DNA of 64,000 nt from Betaproteobacteria bacterium UBA1934 (lineage in GTDB: Bacteria > Pseudomonadota > Gammaproteobacteria > Burkholderiales > Rhodocyclaceae): NCBI GenBank assembly GCA_002337055.1, contig DDFG01000005.1, positions 385,037 through 449,036 of the forward strand, written 5' to 3'. Under the pieces are notes generated by a model. That model had not been told where the DNA came from. It saw nothing but the letters and a program-made list of their open reading frames with translations, and did not search any database. Shown here in pieces: positions 34,020-43,277 of this stretch. How positions within the stretch are numbered: the stretch's first letter is position 1; every line of letters begins with the position of its first letter. Position numbers and translations under genes: made by a program.

Positions 34020-34943
34020 ATGGAAACCCTGCTCCAGCAACTCATCAACGGTCTCGTCCAAGGCAGCATCTACGCGCTGGTGGCACTCGGCTACACCCTG
34101 GTCTACGGCATCATGGGCCTGATCAACTTTGCGCATGGTGAAGTGGTCATGATCGGCGCTCTCGTCGCCCTTAGCGTGACAGGCGCGCTCACCGCCGCCG
34201 GCCTGCCGCTGTGGCTGGCCGGTGCGCTGGGTATCGCCGTTGCAATCCTGACCTGCATGGCGCTCGGCTGGAGCCTGGAGCGCATCGCCTATCGCCCGTT
34301 GCGCCATGCGCCACGCCTGACGCCGCTGATCACCGCGATCGGCATGTCCATCGTGCTGCAAAACCTGGCCATGATGCTGTGGGGCCGCAATTACATGCAA
34401 TTCCCCGCATTGTTCCCCAAGGCCGCTTTCAGCGTCGGCGGCGCCCATTTCACGGCCGTGCAGATCATCATGGTACTGACTTCGGCGGCGATGATGATCG
34501 GGCTGGCGTTCCTCGTCTATCGCACCCGCCTCGGCATGGCCATGCGTGCCACCGCTCAAAACTCCCAGGTCGCCGGGCTGATGGGCGTCAATATCGACCG
34601 CGTCGTCGCCGCCGCCTTTGTGATCGGCTCGGCGCTGGCAGCGGTCGCTGGCGTGATGGTCGGCGCCTATTATGAAATCGCCCACTATCAGATGGGCTTC
34701 ATGCTCGGCCTTAAGGCCTTTACGGCAGCGGTGCTGGGTGGCATCGGCAATCTCGGCGGCGCCATGGCCGGCGGCATTCTTCTCGGCCTGATCGAGGCGT
34801 TGGGCGCCGGCTACATCGGCGACCTCACCGGCGGTTTTCTTGGCAGCCACTATCAGGATATCTTCGCTTTCATCGTGCTGATCGCTGTGCTGGTTTTCCG
34901 CCCGGCCGGGCTGTTCGGCGAAAAAACCGGGGAACGCGCATGA
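34020..34943 (+). CDS. livH: branched-chain amino-acid ABC transporter permease LivH
   Basis: Encodes 307 residues with about eight membrane helices. The family motifs ALVALGYTLVYGIMGLINFAHG at the N-terminus and KAFTAAVLGGIGNLGGAMAGG near residue 235 are present, the latter being the ATPase-contacting loop region. It forms the inner-membrane channel with LivM. The ribosome site is weak and partly in the preceding hairpin. The stop overlaps the livM start by ATGA. Confidence 0.95.
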   Translation: METLLQQLINGLVQGSIYALVALGYTLVYGIMGLINFAHGEVVMIGALVALSVTGALTAAGLPLWLAGALGIAVAILTCMALGWSLERIAYRPLRHAPRLTPLITAIGMSIVLQNLAMMLWGRNYMQFPALFPKAAFSVGGAHFTAVQIIMVLTSAAMMIGLAFLVYRTRLGMAMRATAQNSQVAGLMGVNIDRVVAAAFVIGSALAAVAGVMVGAYYEIAHYQMGFMLGLKAFTAAVLGGIGNLGGAMAGGILLGLIEALGAGYIGDLTGGFLGSHYQDIFAFIVLIAVLVFRPAGLFGEKTGERA

Positions 34944-35997
34944 AGACATGGCTATCCCCCCGTTCGACGGCCGGGCTGATAATGATCGCCGGTGCACTGC
35001 TCGCCCTGCCTTTCCTAGCGGCCAGCGGCGGTCAGGCCTGGGTGCGCATTCTCGACTTCGCCATCCTCTACGTCTTTCTCGCGCTGGGCTTGAATATCGT
35101 GGTGGGTTTCGCCGGCCTGCTCGATCTGGGCTATATCGCCTTTTACGGAGTGGGCGCCTATGTCTATGCCTTGCTGGCCAGTCCGCATTTCGGACTGCAC
35201 TGGCCGATCTGGGCAATCCTCCCCATCGGCGCCTTCGTCGCCTGCCTGTTCGGTATGCTGCTTGGCGCACCGACGCTGAAACTGCGGGGAGACTATCTGG
35301 CCATCGTCACGCTCGGGTTCGGAGAAATCATTCGTATTTTTCTCAACAACCTCGATGCGCCGGTCAACATTACCAATGGCGCGCTGGGTCTCAACCTGAT
35401 CGACCCCGTCCGGCTTGGCAGCCTCAGTCTGGCGGGAACGAGCGAGTGGGGGGCGCTCAGCCTGAGCGGCCCGCAAAAGTACTATTTTCTGCTCGTGACG
35501 CTGGCGATCGTGGTCGTCGTCATCAATCTGCGCCTGCAACATTCGCGCATCGGTCGCGCCTGGCAGGCGATCCGGGAGGACGAGGTGGCGGCCAAGGCGA
35601 TCGGCATCAACACCCGCAACATCAAGCTGCTGGCCTTTGCCATGGGCGCCAGTTTCGGTGGTATCGCCGGCGGCATTTTCGCGGCCATGCAGGGCTTCAT
35701 TTCGCCTGAAAGCTTTTCGCTGACCGAATCGGTCATGATTCTCGCGATGGTGGTTCTCGGTGGCATGGGCCATATTCCCGGCGTCATTTTCGGCGCGTTG
35801 CTGCTCGCGGTCTTGCCGGAAGTGCTGCGCTACGCCGTCGTGCCGGCGCAGAAGGCGCTGTTCGGCAGCGTATTGATCGATCCTGAAAGCCTGCGCATGC
35901 TGGTTTTCGGCCTGGCGCTGGTGCTGGTGATGCGTTTTCGGCCCGCCGGGCTGTGGCCCTCGCCCGAACGCAAGCGCGAACTGGCCGAGGTCAGCGA

Positions 35998-36001
<4 letters not shown>
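34940..36001 (+). CDS. livM: branched-chain amino-acid ABC transporter permease LivM
   Basis: Encodes 353 residues and is strongly hydrophobic. LGLNIVVGFAGLLDLGYIAFYGVGAY and LRGDYLAIVTLGFGEI are typical of LivM, as is the coupling loop GRAWQAIREDEVAAKAIGIN. It pairs with LivH. The start overlaps the livH stop and the stop overlaps the livG start, each by four bases. Confidence 0.95.
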
Positions 36002-36763
<762 letters not shown>

Positions 36764-36771
<8 letters not shown>

Positions 36772-37468
36772 ACTGCGCGCGCTCGACGTGACCTATGGCG
36801 GCATCCGCGCGGTACGGGGCGCGAGTCTCGCCGTCGAGGCGCGAGAGACGGTTGCGTTGGTCGGTGCCAACGGCGCCGGTAAAAGCAGCACCTTGCGCGC
36901 CATCGCCCGCCTGCACGACGCTGCCGGCGGCGACGCGCTGTTCGAGGGTCGTTCGCTGCTTCGCCTGCCGCCACATGCATTGGTGCGGGCGGGCATTGCG
37001 CTGGTGCCGGAGGGTCGCGGCGTCTTTCCGCGCCTCACCGTCGCCGAAAACCTGGCAATGGGCGCCTACTGGCGTTCGAACAAACCTGCCGTGGCCGCCG
37101 ATCTGGACGAAGTCCACACGCACTTTCCGCGCCTCGCCGAACGCGCCGGTCAGCTTGCCGGCACCCTCTCGGGCGGCGAACAGCAAATGCTCGCCATCGG
37201 CCGCGCGATGATGAGCCGGCCTCGCCTGCTACTGCTCGACGAGCCGTCGATGGGATTGGCACCGCTGATGGTGCAGAAAATCTTCGAAGTAATCGCTGCG
37301 CTCGGGCGCGAGGGCATGACCATCCTGCTGGTCGAGCAGAACGCCCGGCTCGCGCTGGAAGTCAGTCAGCGCGCCTACGTCATGGAAAGCGGCGAGATTA
37401 CCCATGGTGGCCGTTCTTCAGACCTGCTGGCCGATCCGCGCGTGCGGGCGGCCTATCTCGGCGAATGA
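36764..37468 (+). CDS. livF: branched-chain amino-acid ABC transporter ATP-binding protein LivF
   Basis: Encodes 234 residues. Walker A GANGAGKSSTLRAIA, signature LSGGEQQMLAIGRAMM, Walker B LLLLDEPSMGLAP and the switch region ILLVEQNARLAL, where Gln replaces His as usual in LivF. It overlaps livG by eight bases and the DnaJ-like gene by four. Confidence 0.95.
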
Positions 37469-38436
37469 GCCGCCGTCGGGAAAACCCGCCGCACCGCGTG
37501 CTCGGCATTGCTGCCGACGCCGATGCCGCCGCGATCAAGCGCGCCTTTCGCAAGCTCGCGATGGCGTTGCACCCCGACCGCAATCCCGACCCCGAGGCAG
37601 CAGAACGCTTCAAGGCAGCACGCGCCGCGCACGACGCGATGATGGCGGCACTGCTCGACGACGAAGCCGCCGCCGAGTTTTCGGACGACGCGCCGGACCC
37701 GGCACCGACTGAGCCGACACCTCACCGCGGGGAAGATTGGCGGCGCGACCTCGAACTGACGCTGGAAGAAGCGGCCTTCGGCTGCCGCAAGACACTGACG
37801 CTGGCTTGCTTCATCCCCTGCGCGACCTGCGATGGCAGCGGCGAATACGGCGCCAGCCGGTCCAGCCTGTGCGCCCACTGCCAAGGCAGCGGGCGGCTGC
37901 GCGAGGGCGGCGCACTGATCCGCTGCCCGCTTTGCGCCGGGCGCGGTTTCTCGACCTCGCGCATTTGTCCCGACTGCGCCGGCAGTGGCCGGCACGATGC
38001 CAGCCGCCACCTTCAGGTGCATGTGCCGGCGGGGGTTGCCGCCGGCAGCGAGTTGCGCCTGGCCGGCCAGGGAGGCAGCGCGCCCGAGGGCGGCGAACCG
38101 GGCCATCTGCTGTTGCGGGTGACGCTGGCGGCGCATCCCGACTACCAGGTTTCCGGACGCGACCTGATCCGTCCGCAGCCGATCAACATCCTGCGTTGGT
38201 TGGCCGGAGGCACAGTCGATCTGTCCTGGCTGGATGGCACCCCGCTCCGCATCGCCCTTTCGCCCGCAACCTCGCTGCACGGCGCCCGTCAGGTGATCGC
38301 CGGTCGCGGCCTGCCGGGGCATCGAGGCCAGGCGGCGGGCGAGCTCGTCATCGACTGGCAGCCTTTCGTGCCGATTCTCGACGCCCGCACCCTGACCCTG
38401 CTCGACGCTGCCGCCGGACAGGCCGACAGCGCCTGA
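37465..38436 (+). CDS. DnaJ-like J-domain/zinc-finger protein linked to the liv operon
   Basis: Encodes 323 residues. An N-terminal J domain of about 60 residues has the HPD motif at 36-38. The usual Gly/Phe-rich region is replaced by an acidic Ala/Pro linker (65-90). Four complete CxxCxGxG motifs follow (Cys119/122, 136/139, 154/157, 168/171), forming two zinc centres. A C-terminal substrate-binding domain occupies about 180-310. This is a type I DnaJ layout, shorter than the housekeeping DnaJ of about 375 residues. It should stimulate an Hsp70. The ATG overlaps the livF stop, so it is co-translated with the transporter. Its client is unknown. Confidence 0.88.
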   Translation: MSRRRENPPHRVLGIAADADAAAIKRAFRKLAMALHPDRNPDPEAAERFKAARAAHDAMMAALLDDEAAAEFSDDAPDPAPTEPTPHRGEDWRRDLELTLEEAAFGCRKTLTLACFIPCATCDGSGEYGASRSSLCAHCQGSGRLREGGALIRCPLCAGRGFSTSRICPDCAGSGRHDASRHLQVHVPAGVAAGSELRLAGQGGSAPEGGEPGHLLLRVTLAAHPDYQVSGRDLIRPQPINILRWLAGGTVDLSWLDGTPLRIALSPATSLHGARQVIAGRGLPGHRGQAAGELVIDWQPFVPILDARTLTLLDAAAGQADSA

Positions 38437-38510
38437 CACCCGCCGTTTTCTCCCGGCGGAACACCGCCGTTCGTCCTACAATGGGTCAGGAAGGTTTCGT
38501 GGAGGTCGGC

Positions 38511-38789
38511 ATGAGTCACAAACACGAGCAACTGGTTCGCACCATTTTTCACGACCCACCCAGTAACAATATCCACTGGCGTGAAGTCGAATCGCTGCTG
38601 AATCACTTCGACGCCGAGGTGGAAAATCTCTCCGGGGCGCGGCTGCGCGTCAAGATCAAGCGCTTTGAGGCGATTCTGCATCGGCCGCACCACAGCAACA
38701 CACTGGATCGGCAAGGCATCAAGTCGCTGCGCGAATTTCTCGCGCACGCGGGGGTGACGCCATCGGCGCTCGAAACGTCTAGCGGCTGA
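38511..38789 (+). CDS. solitary HicA-like protein
   Basis: Encodes 92 residues. The pattern NIHWREVESLLNHFDAEVE, then GARLRVKI, ILHRPHHSNTL and IKSLREFLAHAGV matches the HicA mRNA-interferase family (double-stranded-RNA-binding-like fold). The catalytic GSH position reads GAR (42-44), so the active histidine appears to be missing, and no HicB antitoxin gene is adjacent. It may be a non-toxic relative. GGAGG lies six bases before the ATG at 38511. Its last 11 bases overlap the convergent ferredoxin-reductase gene. Confidence 0.75.
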   Translation: MSHKHEQLVRTIFHDPPSNNIHWREVESLLNHFDAEVENLSGARLRVKIKRFEAILHRPHHSNTLDRQGIKSLREFLAHAGVTPSALETSSG

Positions 38790-39780
38790 ACAAGAAAGCG
38801 TCGACAAAGAATTCGGCGTCGGGCAGCCCCGCGGCGACGAAGTCGCGGCGGGCCGCGTCGACCATCGCTGGCGCGCCGCAGGCATACACCTGATAGGCCG
38901 CCAGATCGGGAAAATCGGCCAGCACCGCCGCGTGCACCCAGCCGGTCCGGCCTTGCCAATCGTCGACCACCTGGGGCTGCGAAAGCACCGGCACGTAGCT
39001 CAGATGGCCGGCCTCCGCCCAAGCGCGCGGCAGGTCCGGCAGGTACAGATCGACACGCGAACGCGCTCCCCAGTAGAGGTGCAACGGACGCTGGAGATTA
39101 CGCCGGATGGCATGCTCCACAATCGATTTGATCGGCGCGAACCCGGTGCCGCCGGCGACCAGAATGATCGGCTTTGTCGAGGCCTCGCGCAAAAAGAAAC
39201 TGCCGTGCGGGCCGTTGATGCGGAGAATGTCGCGCACTTTCAGGCTGCCGAACACCTGATCGGTAAACACGCCTCCCGGCACATGGCGGATATGCAACGA
39301 CAACAGCCCGGGTTCGCCGGGTGCCTGCGCCAGCGAAAAGCTGCGCCGCCCGCCGTCCTTGAGCAGAATGTCGATGTATTGCCCGGCCAGAAAATCGAAC
39401 TGCTCCGACGCCGGCAGACGCAAGCCCAGTTCGATGACATCGGGTGCCAGCCGCTCCAGCCGCTCGATTCGCGCTGGCAGGGTCTTGACCGGAGGTGCAC
39501 CGGCCAGGCTCACCTGGCGGCACTCAATGGTCACATCGCTCTTCGCGCGCGCCCGACAGAAAAGGGCATGACCGCTGACCGACTCTTCGGCGCTCAGCGC
39601 GGACACCGTACCCTGCTCGATCTGCCCGGCCAGCACCTTGCCCTTGCAGGCCCCACACGCACCGTCACGGCAACCGTAGGGCAGCAGCACGCCTTGTCGC
39701 AAGGCCGCCTCAAGCAGCGTTTCCTCTGCCTCAGCCCCGATCTGGTGGCCTCCCGGAAGTACCGTGACCTGGAATGACAT
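38779..39780 (-). CDS. 2Fe-2S ferredoxin / FAD-NAD(P)H oxidoreductase (CDP-6-deoxy-glucoseen reductase-like)
   Basis: Encodes 333 residues. The N-terminal plant-type ferredoxin domain has Cys37, Cys42, Cys45 and Cys75 for a 2Fe-2S cluster. The FAD-binding domain includes RSFSLAQAP, and the NAD-binding domain has ILVAGGTGFAPIKS and a YACGAPAMV motif. It transfers electrons from NAD(P)H via FAD and the cluster to an unknown acceptor. This class sits next to hemJ- or RNA-modification genes in several betaproteobacteria and is often annotated as the E3-type reductase AscD; the sugar pathway itself is not encoded here. Confidence 0.88.
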   Translation of the reverse strand: MSFQVTVLPGGHQIGAEAEETLLEAALRQGVLLPYGCRDGACGACKGKVLAGQIEQGTVSALSAEESVSGHALFCRARAKSDVTIECRQVSLAGAPPVKTLPARIERLERLAPDVIELGLRLPASEQFDFLAGQYIDILLKDGGRRSFSLAQAPGEPGLLSLHIRHVPGGVFTDQVFGSLKVRDILRINGPHGSFFLREASTKPIILVAGGTGFAPIKSIVEHAIRRNLQRPLHLYWGARSRVDLYLPDLPRAWAEAGHLSYVPVLSQPQVVDDWQGRTGWVHAAVLADFPDLAAYQVYACGAPAMVDAARRDFVAAGLPDAEFFVDAFLFSR

Positions 39781-39818
39781 GTTGCCCTCAATTTTCTGAC
39801 CGGCGCTAGAATCGCACC

Positions 39819-40715
39819 GTGCAAACTCTTCTAATCATCGGTAGTGGCGATATCGCCCGCCGCACACTCCCCTGGCTGCGCGGCCGCTTTCGTCTGCTGG
39901 CCCTGGTGCGGCGCGAGGAAAGCGCCGCACAGTGGCGTCAGCTCGGCGTGCTGCCGGTGCACGGCGATCTCGATGACCGCCGCAGTCTTGCGCGCTTGCG
40001 CGGGCTCGCCGACCTCATCCTGCATACCGCCCCCCCGCCGGGCGACGGCCCTGACGACCGCCATACCCGCCATCTGCTGGCAGCCTTGGCGGGCGGAAAA
40101 AGTCTACCACGCCGGCTGGTCTATATCAGCACCACCGGAGTTTACGGCGATTGCGACGGCGCCCGCATCGACGAAACCCGCCCCCTTCGCCCGCTCACGG
40201 CGCGCGCCCGCCGGCGGGTCGACGCCGAAAGGCGGTTGCGCGAGTTTGGCGCCCGGCTCGGCGTGACGGTCACCCTGTTGCGCGCTCCCGGCATTTACGC
40301 CGCCGACCGCCTGCCGCTGATGCGCCTGCGGGCGGGCACCCCGTCGTTGGCAGCGGACGAAGATGTGCATACCAATCACATCCACGCCGACGATCTGGCC
40401 GCCGCCTGCGTCGCCGCCCTGCGCCATGGCCGCGCCAACCGGTCGATCAACGTGGTCGACGATTCGACGCTGCTGGCCGGCGAATACTTCGACCGCGTCG
40501 CCGACGCTTTCGGTCTGCCGCGCCCGGCGCGTTGGCCGGCGGAGCGCTTGCGCGACCATCTGTCGCCGATGCAGTGGTCTTTCCTCGCGGAATCGCGGCA
40601 AATCGGCAATTCCCGGCTCAAGAGCGAGTTAAAATTGCGGCTTCGCTACCCGACTGTCGACAGCGGCCTCGCCGCCCTCGCCCGCTCAAACGACTCCGAT
40701 CCGCCATCATGCTAG
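39819..40715 (+). CDS. atypical short-chain dehydrogenase/NAD-dependent epimerase-like protein
   Basis: Encodes 298 residues from a GTG start. A Rossmann loop IIGSGDIARR (6-15) binds NAD(P). YISTTGVYGD (102-111) is the conserved strand of extended SDRs, but the catalytic Tyr-x-x-x-Lys expected further on is replaced by ARRRVDAE. It therefore groups with atypical SDRs such as E. coli YeeZ, in which catalysis is uncertain. Divergent from the ferredoxin-reductase by 38 bases; its 3' end overlaps hemJ by seven bases. Confidence 0.82.
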   Translation: MQTLLIIGSGDIARRTLPWLRGRFRLLALVRREESAAQWRQLGVLPVHGDLDDRRSLARLRGLADLILHTAPPPGDGPDDRHTRHLLAALAGGKSLPRRLVYISTTGVYGDCDGARIDETRPLRPLTARARRRVDAERRLREFGARLGVTVTLLRAPGIYAADRLPLMRLRAGTPSLAADEDVHTNHIHADDLAAACVAALRHGRANRSINVVDDSTLLAGEYFDRVADAFGLPRPARWPAERLRDHLSPMQWSFLAESRQIGNSRLKSELKLRLRYPTVDSGLAALARSNDSDPPSC

Positions 40716-41125
40716 TCCTCAAAGCCCTGCACGTCTTTTTCGTCATCGCCTGGTTCGCCGGTGTCTTTTACCTGCCGCGCATCTTCGTCAACCTCGCCAT
40801 GGTGCCGAACGACAGCCCGGCCGAACGCGACCGCCTGCTGCTGATGGCCGGCAAGCTCTACGCCTTCATGACGCCCATCGGCGCCCTCGCACTGGTCTTT
40901 GGCGCCTGGCTCTGGCTAGGCTTTGGGTTCGAGGGACAATGGCTGAACATGAAATTGCTGCTGGTCGTCCTGGTGGTCATCTACCATGCCTACTGCGGTC
41001 GCCTGCTGGAAACCCTGCGCCGTGGCCAGAACACCCGCACGCACGTCTGGTACCGCTTCTTCAACGAAGTGCCCGTGCTGATACTGTTCGCGGTCTGTTT
41101 CCTCGTCGTACTGAAGCCTTTCTGA
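40709..41125 (+). CDS. hemJ: protoporphyrinogen oxidase HemJ
   Basis: Encodes 138 residues with four membrane helices. KALHVFFVIAWFAGVFYLPR holds the conserved histidine near residue 8 that ligates haem in HemJ. LNMKLLLVVLVVIYHAYCG and the terminal FNEVPVLILFAVCFLVVLKPF are diagnostic of the family. It oxidises protoporphyrinogen IX to protoporphyrin IX in the inner membrane, the penultimate step of haem synthesis. The ATG at 40709 lies inside the end of the SDR gene. Confidence 0.9.
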   Translation: MLVLKALHVFFVIAWFAGVFYLPRIFVNLAMVPNDSPAERDRLLLMAGKLYAFMTPIGALALVFGAWLWLGFGFEGQWLNMKLLLVVLVVIYHAYCGRLLETLRRGQNTRTHVWYRFFNEVPVLILFAVCFLVVLKPF

Positions 41126-41142
41126 TCCCCTCCGGATAACCG

Positions 41143-42294
41143 ATGCCCGATTTTTTCGCCACCTGCCCGCGCGGCCTCGAAAGCGCTCTCGCCACCGAGT
41201 TGGCTGCCTGTGGCGGCGAGGCGGGTCGCGCCGTACCCGGCGGCGTACATTTCAAGGGCGATTGGGCGACCTGCTATCGCGCCAATCTCGAATCGCGGCT
41301 GGCCACCCGGGTGCTCTGGTATCTGGCGGAAGGCCCCTACACCCGCGAGGAAGACATTTACAAACTGGCGCTGGAACAGCGTTGGCCCGACCTGTTCGCG
41401 CTCAGTCGCCGGTTTCGCGTGCTGACGACGGCGATCAAGTCGCCGCTCAAATCCATCGATTTCGTGACGTTGCGCGTCAAGGACGCAATTTGCGACCGTT
41501 TTCGCGCGCACTGCGGCGAACGTCCGAATGTCGATACGCGCGAACCGGACGTGCGCGTTCACGTCTTTCTGACCGACAGCCGTTGCACACTCTATCTCGA
41601 CACCTCCGGCGCGCCGCTCTGGCAGCGGGGGCTGCGTCAGGCATCGGTGGAGGCGCCACTGAAAGAAAACCTGGCGGCGGGGATCCTGTCCCTGAGTGGA
41701 TGGCAGCCGGGCATGACGCTGCTCGACCCCATGTGCGGCAGCGGCACGTTTTTGCTCGAAGCGGCGCAGATGGCGTTGGATTGGGCGCCAGGACTGCGTC
41801 GCAGCTTCGGCTTCGAAAAGCTGGCCAGCTTCGACGCGCTCGCCTGGGCGCGTCTCAAGTCCGCCGCAGAGGCGCGTCGCAAGCCCGCTACCGAACTTCC
41901 GCTATTCGGTGCCGATATCGACCCGCAGGCTGTTCGCGCTACCCGTCGCAACTTCAAGGAAGCGGGGCTGGGCGATGTCGCCGAAATTATCGAAGGCGAC
42001 CTGCTCGACCTCGAACCGCCCGCTACGCCAGGTATTCTGATCGCCAACCCACCCTACGGCGAGCGCATCGGCGAGCAGGACGAACTGGCTGCCTTCTACC
42101 CTCAACTCGGCAGCGTGCTGAAGAAACGTTACGCGGGCTGGACGAGTTACTTTTTCACTGCCGATACGCGCCTGCCCAAACTGGTCGGGTTGAAGCCCAG
42201 CCGCCGCACGCCGCTGTTCAATGGCGCACTCGAATGCCGCCTGTACGAAATCGAGTTGGTGGCAGGCAGCCATCGCAAACCGCGCGAATCCTGA
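41143..42294 (+). CDS. rlmL: THUMP-domain class I SAM-dependent RNA methyltransferase (RlmL-type)
   Basis: Encodes 383 residues. An N-terminal ferredoxin-like/THUMP region (MPDFFATCPRGLESALATEL) binds RNA. The methyltransferase part has LLDPMCGSGTFLLEAA, GADIDPQAV and the NPPYGER motif of N2-guanine methyltransferases. It matches the N-terminal half of E. coli RlmL, which makes m2G2445 in 23S rRNA, and lacks the C-terminal RlmK half, as is usual outside gammaproteobacteria. It starts 17 bases after hemJ. Confidence 0.88.
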   Translation: MPDFFATCPRGLESALATELAACGGEAGRAVPGGVHFKGDWATCYRANLESRLATRVLWYLAEGPYTREEDIYKLALEQRWPDLFALSRRFRVLTTAIKSPLKSIDFVTLRVKDAICDRFRAHCGERPNVDTREPDVRVHVFLTDSRCTLYLDTSGAPLWQRGLRQASVEAPLKENLAAGILSLSGWQPGMTLLDPMCGSGTFLLEAAQMALDWAPGLRRSFGFEKLASFDALAWARLKSAAEARRKPATELPLFGADIDPQAVRATRRNFKEAGLGDVAEIIEGDLLDLEPPATPGILIANPPYGERIGEQDELAAFYPQLGSVLKKRYAGWTSYFFTADTRLPKLVGLKPSRRTPLFNGALECRLYEIELVAGSHRKPRES

Positions 42295-42455
42295 ATTTGC
42301 AGGCTGCCGATCCGCACCGGCGTTGCAGCGGACTCCCCTGAGCTTTGTTATAGTAGTGTCAGATCTGTGTCATCGGCATGACGCCCAGCCGGCGACGCTT
42401 GTCGGTTGAAGTGCCCTTGTAACGCCGCCTTGTTCGTTGTGCCCCTCTCTGCCGG
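42295..42455. other. intergenic region before thiM (no riboswitch seen)
   Basis: 161 bases between rlmL and thiM. A TATAGT box at 42349-42354 is a fair -10, but no -35 stands at the right distance. The TPP riboswitch hallmarks (CTGAGA and the GATAATGCCAGCGAA-type element) are absent. Apart from GC-rich repeats such as CCGGCG, I see nothing else in it. Confidence 0.5.
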
Positions 42456-43277
42456 ATGAACATGAACCCTGCGCCGCTATCGTCACTCCGGGCGAATGCC
42501 CCGCTGATCCACAACATCACCAATTTCGTGGTCATGAACAGCACCGCCAACGCCCTGTTGGCGGTGGGGGCCTCGACGGTCATGGCCCACGCCCGCGAGG
42601 AAGTTACCGATATGACCTCGCTGGCCGGCGCGCTGGTCATCAACATCGGCACGCTCAGCCCGGATTGGGTCGATGCCATGCACCTGGCGGCGCACACTGC
42701 GGCGGCGCGAGGCATTCCCATCGTGCTCGACCCGGTCGGCTGCGGCGCTACAGCTTACCGTACAGAGACCGCGTTGCGACTGATCGAAACCGCCCGCCCG
42801 ACGATCATTAGAGGCAATGCCTCCGAAATCCTGGCGCTGGCGCACTCGGCGGGTCAGACCCGGGGCGTGGACAGTACCCAAACACCCGAGCAGGCGCGAG
42901 CGGCTGCCTTCTCGCTGGCCCAGACCTGGCGTTGCGCGGTATCGGTCAGTGGCCCTGTCGACCTAGTGGTGTCGAACAACCGGGCGGCGCGCATCCACAA
43001 CGGCCATCCGCTGATGCCCAGGGTGACCGGCATGGGTTGCACTGCCAGCGCGCTCTCCGGCGCATTTGCGGCCATCTGCCCGGATGCCTTCGAAGCGGCC
43101 GTGCTGGCTATGCAATGCATGGGGGTGGCGGGAGAAATCGCTGGCGAACGGGCAAGCGGGCCGGGCAGCTTCCAGATGCATTTTCTCGACGCCCTACATT
43201 CGCTGCAAGATAGCGAGTTGCAAACACGCGGGCGGGTGGAATACGCCGACACCGTCCCCGAAAAGACAGCACCATGA
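42456..43277 (+). CDS. thiM: hydroxyethylthiazole kinase
   Basis: Encodes 273 residues. PLIHNITNFVVMN is the substrate-binding start, VLDPVGCGAT the central motif and RVTGMGCTASALSGAF the catalytic and ATP-binding motif with the essential Cys. It phosphorylates the thiazole alcohol THZ for thiamine salvage. No other thi gene is nearby and no TPP riboswitch is visible. Its stop overlaps the start of the large hybrid kinase by ATGA. Confidence 0.95.
   Translation: MNMNPAPLSSLRANAPLIHNITNFVVMNSTANALLAVGASTVMAHAREEVTDMTSLAGALVINIGTLSPDWVDAMHLAAHTAAARGIPIVLDPVGCGATAYRTETALRLIETARPTIIRGNASEILALAHSAGQTRGVDSTQTPEQARAAAFSLAQTWRCAVSVSGPVDLVVSNNRAARIHNGHPLMPRVTGMGCTASALSGAFAAICPDAFEAAVLAMQCMGVAGEIAGERASGPGSFQMHFLDALHSLQDSELQTRGRVEYADTVPEKTAP

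Noticed and set aside
38437..38510. Repeated CCGCCG/CGGCGG units as a repeat element
   Set aside because: Short and fully explained by GC-rich composition; no second copy of a larger unit was seen.
42295..42455. Possible TPP riboswitch before thiM
   Set aside because: Neither the CTGAGA element nor the conserved second arm is present; only a weak -10 box is visible.
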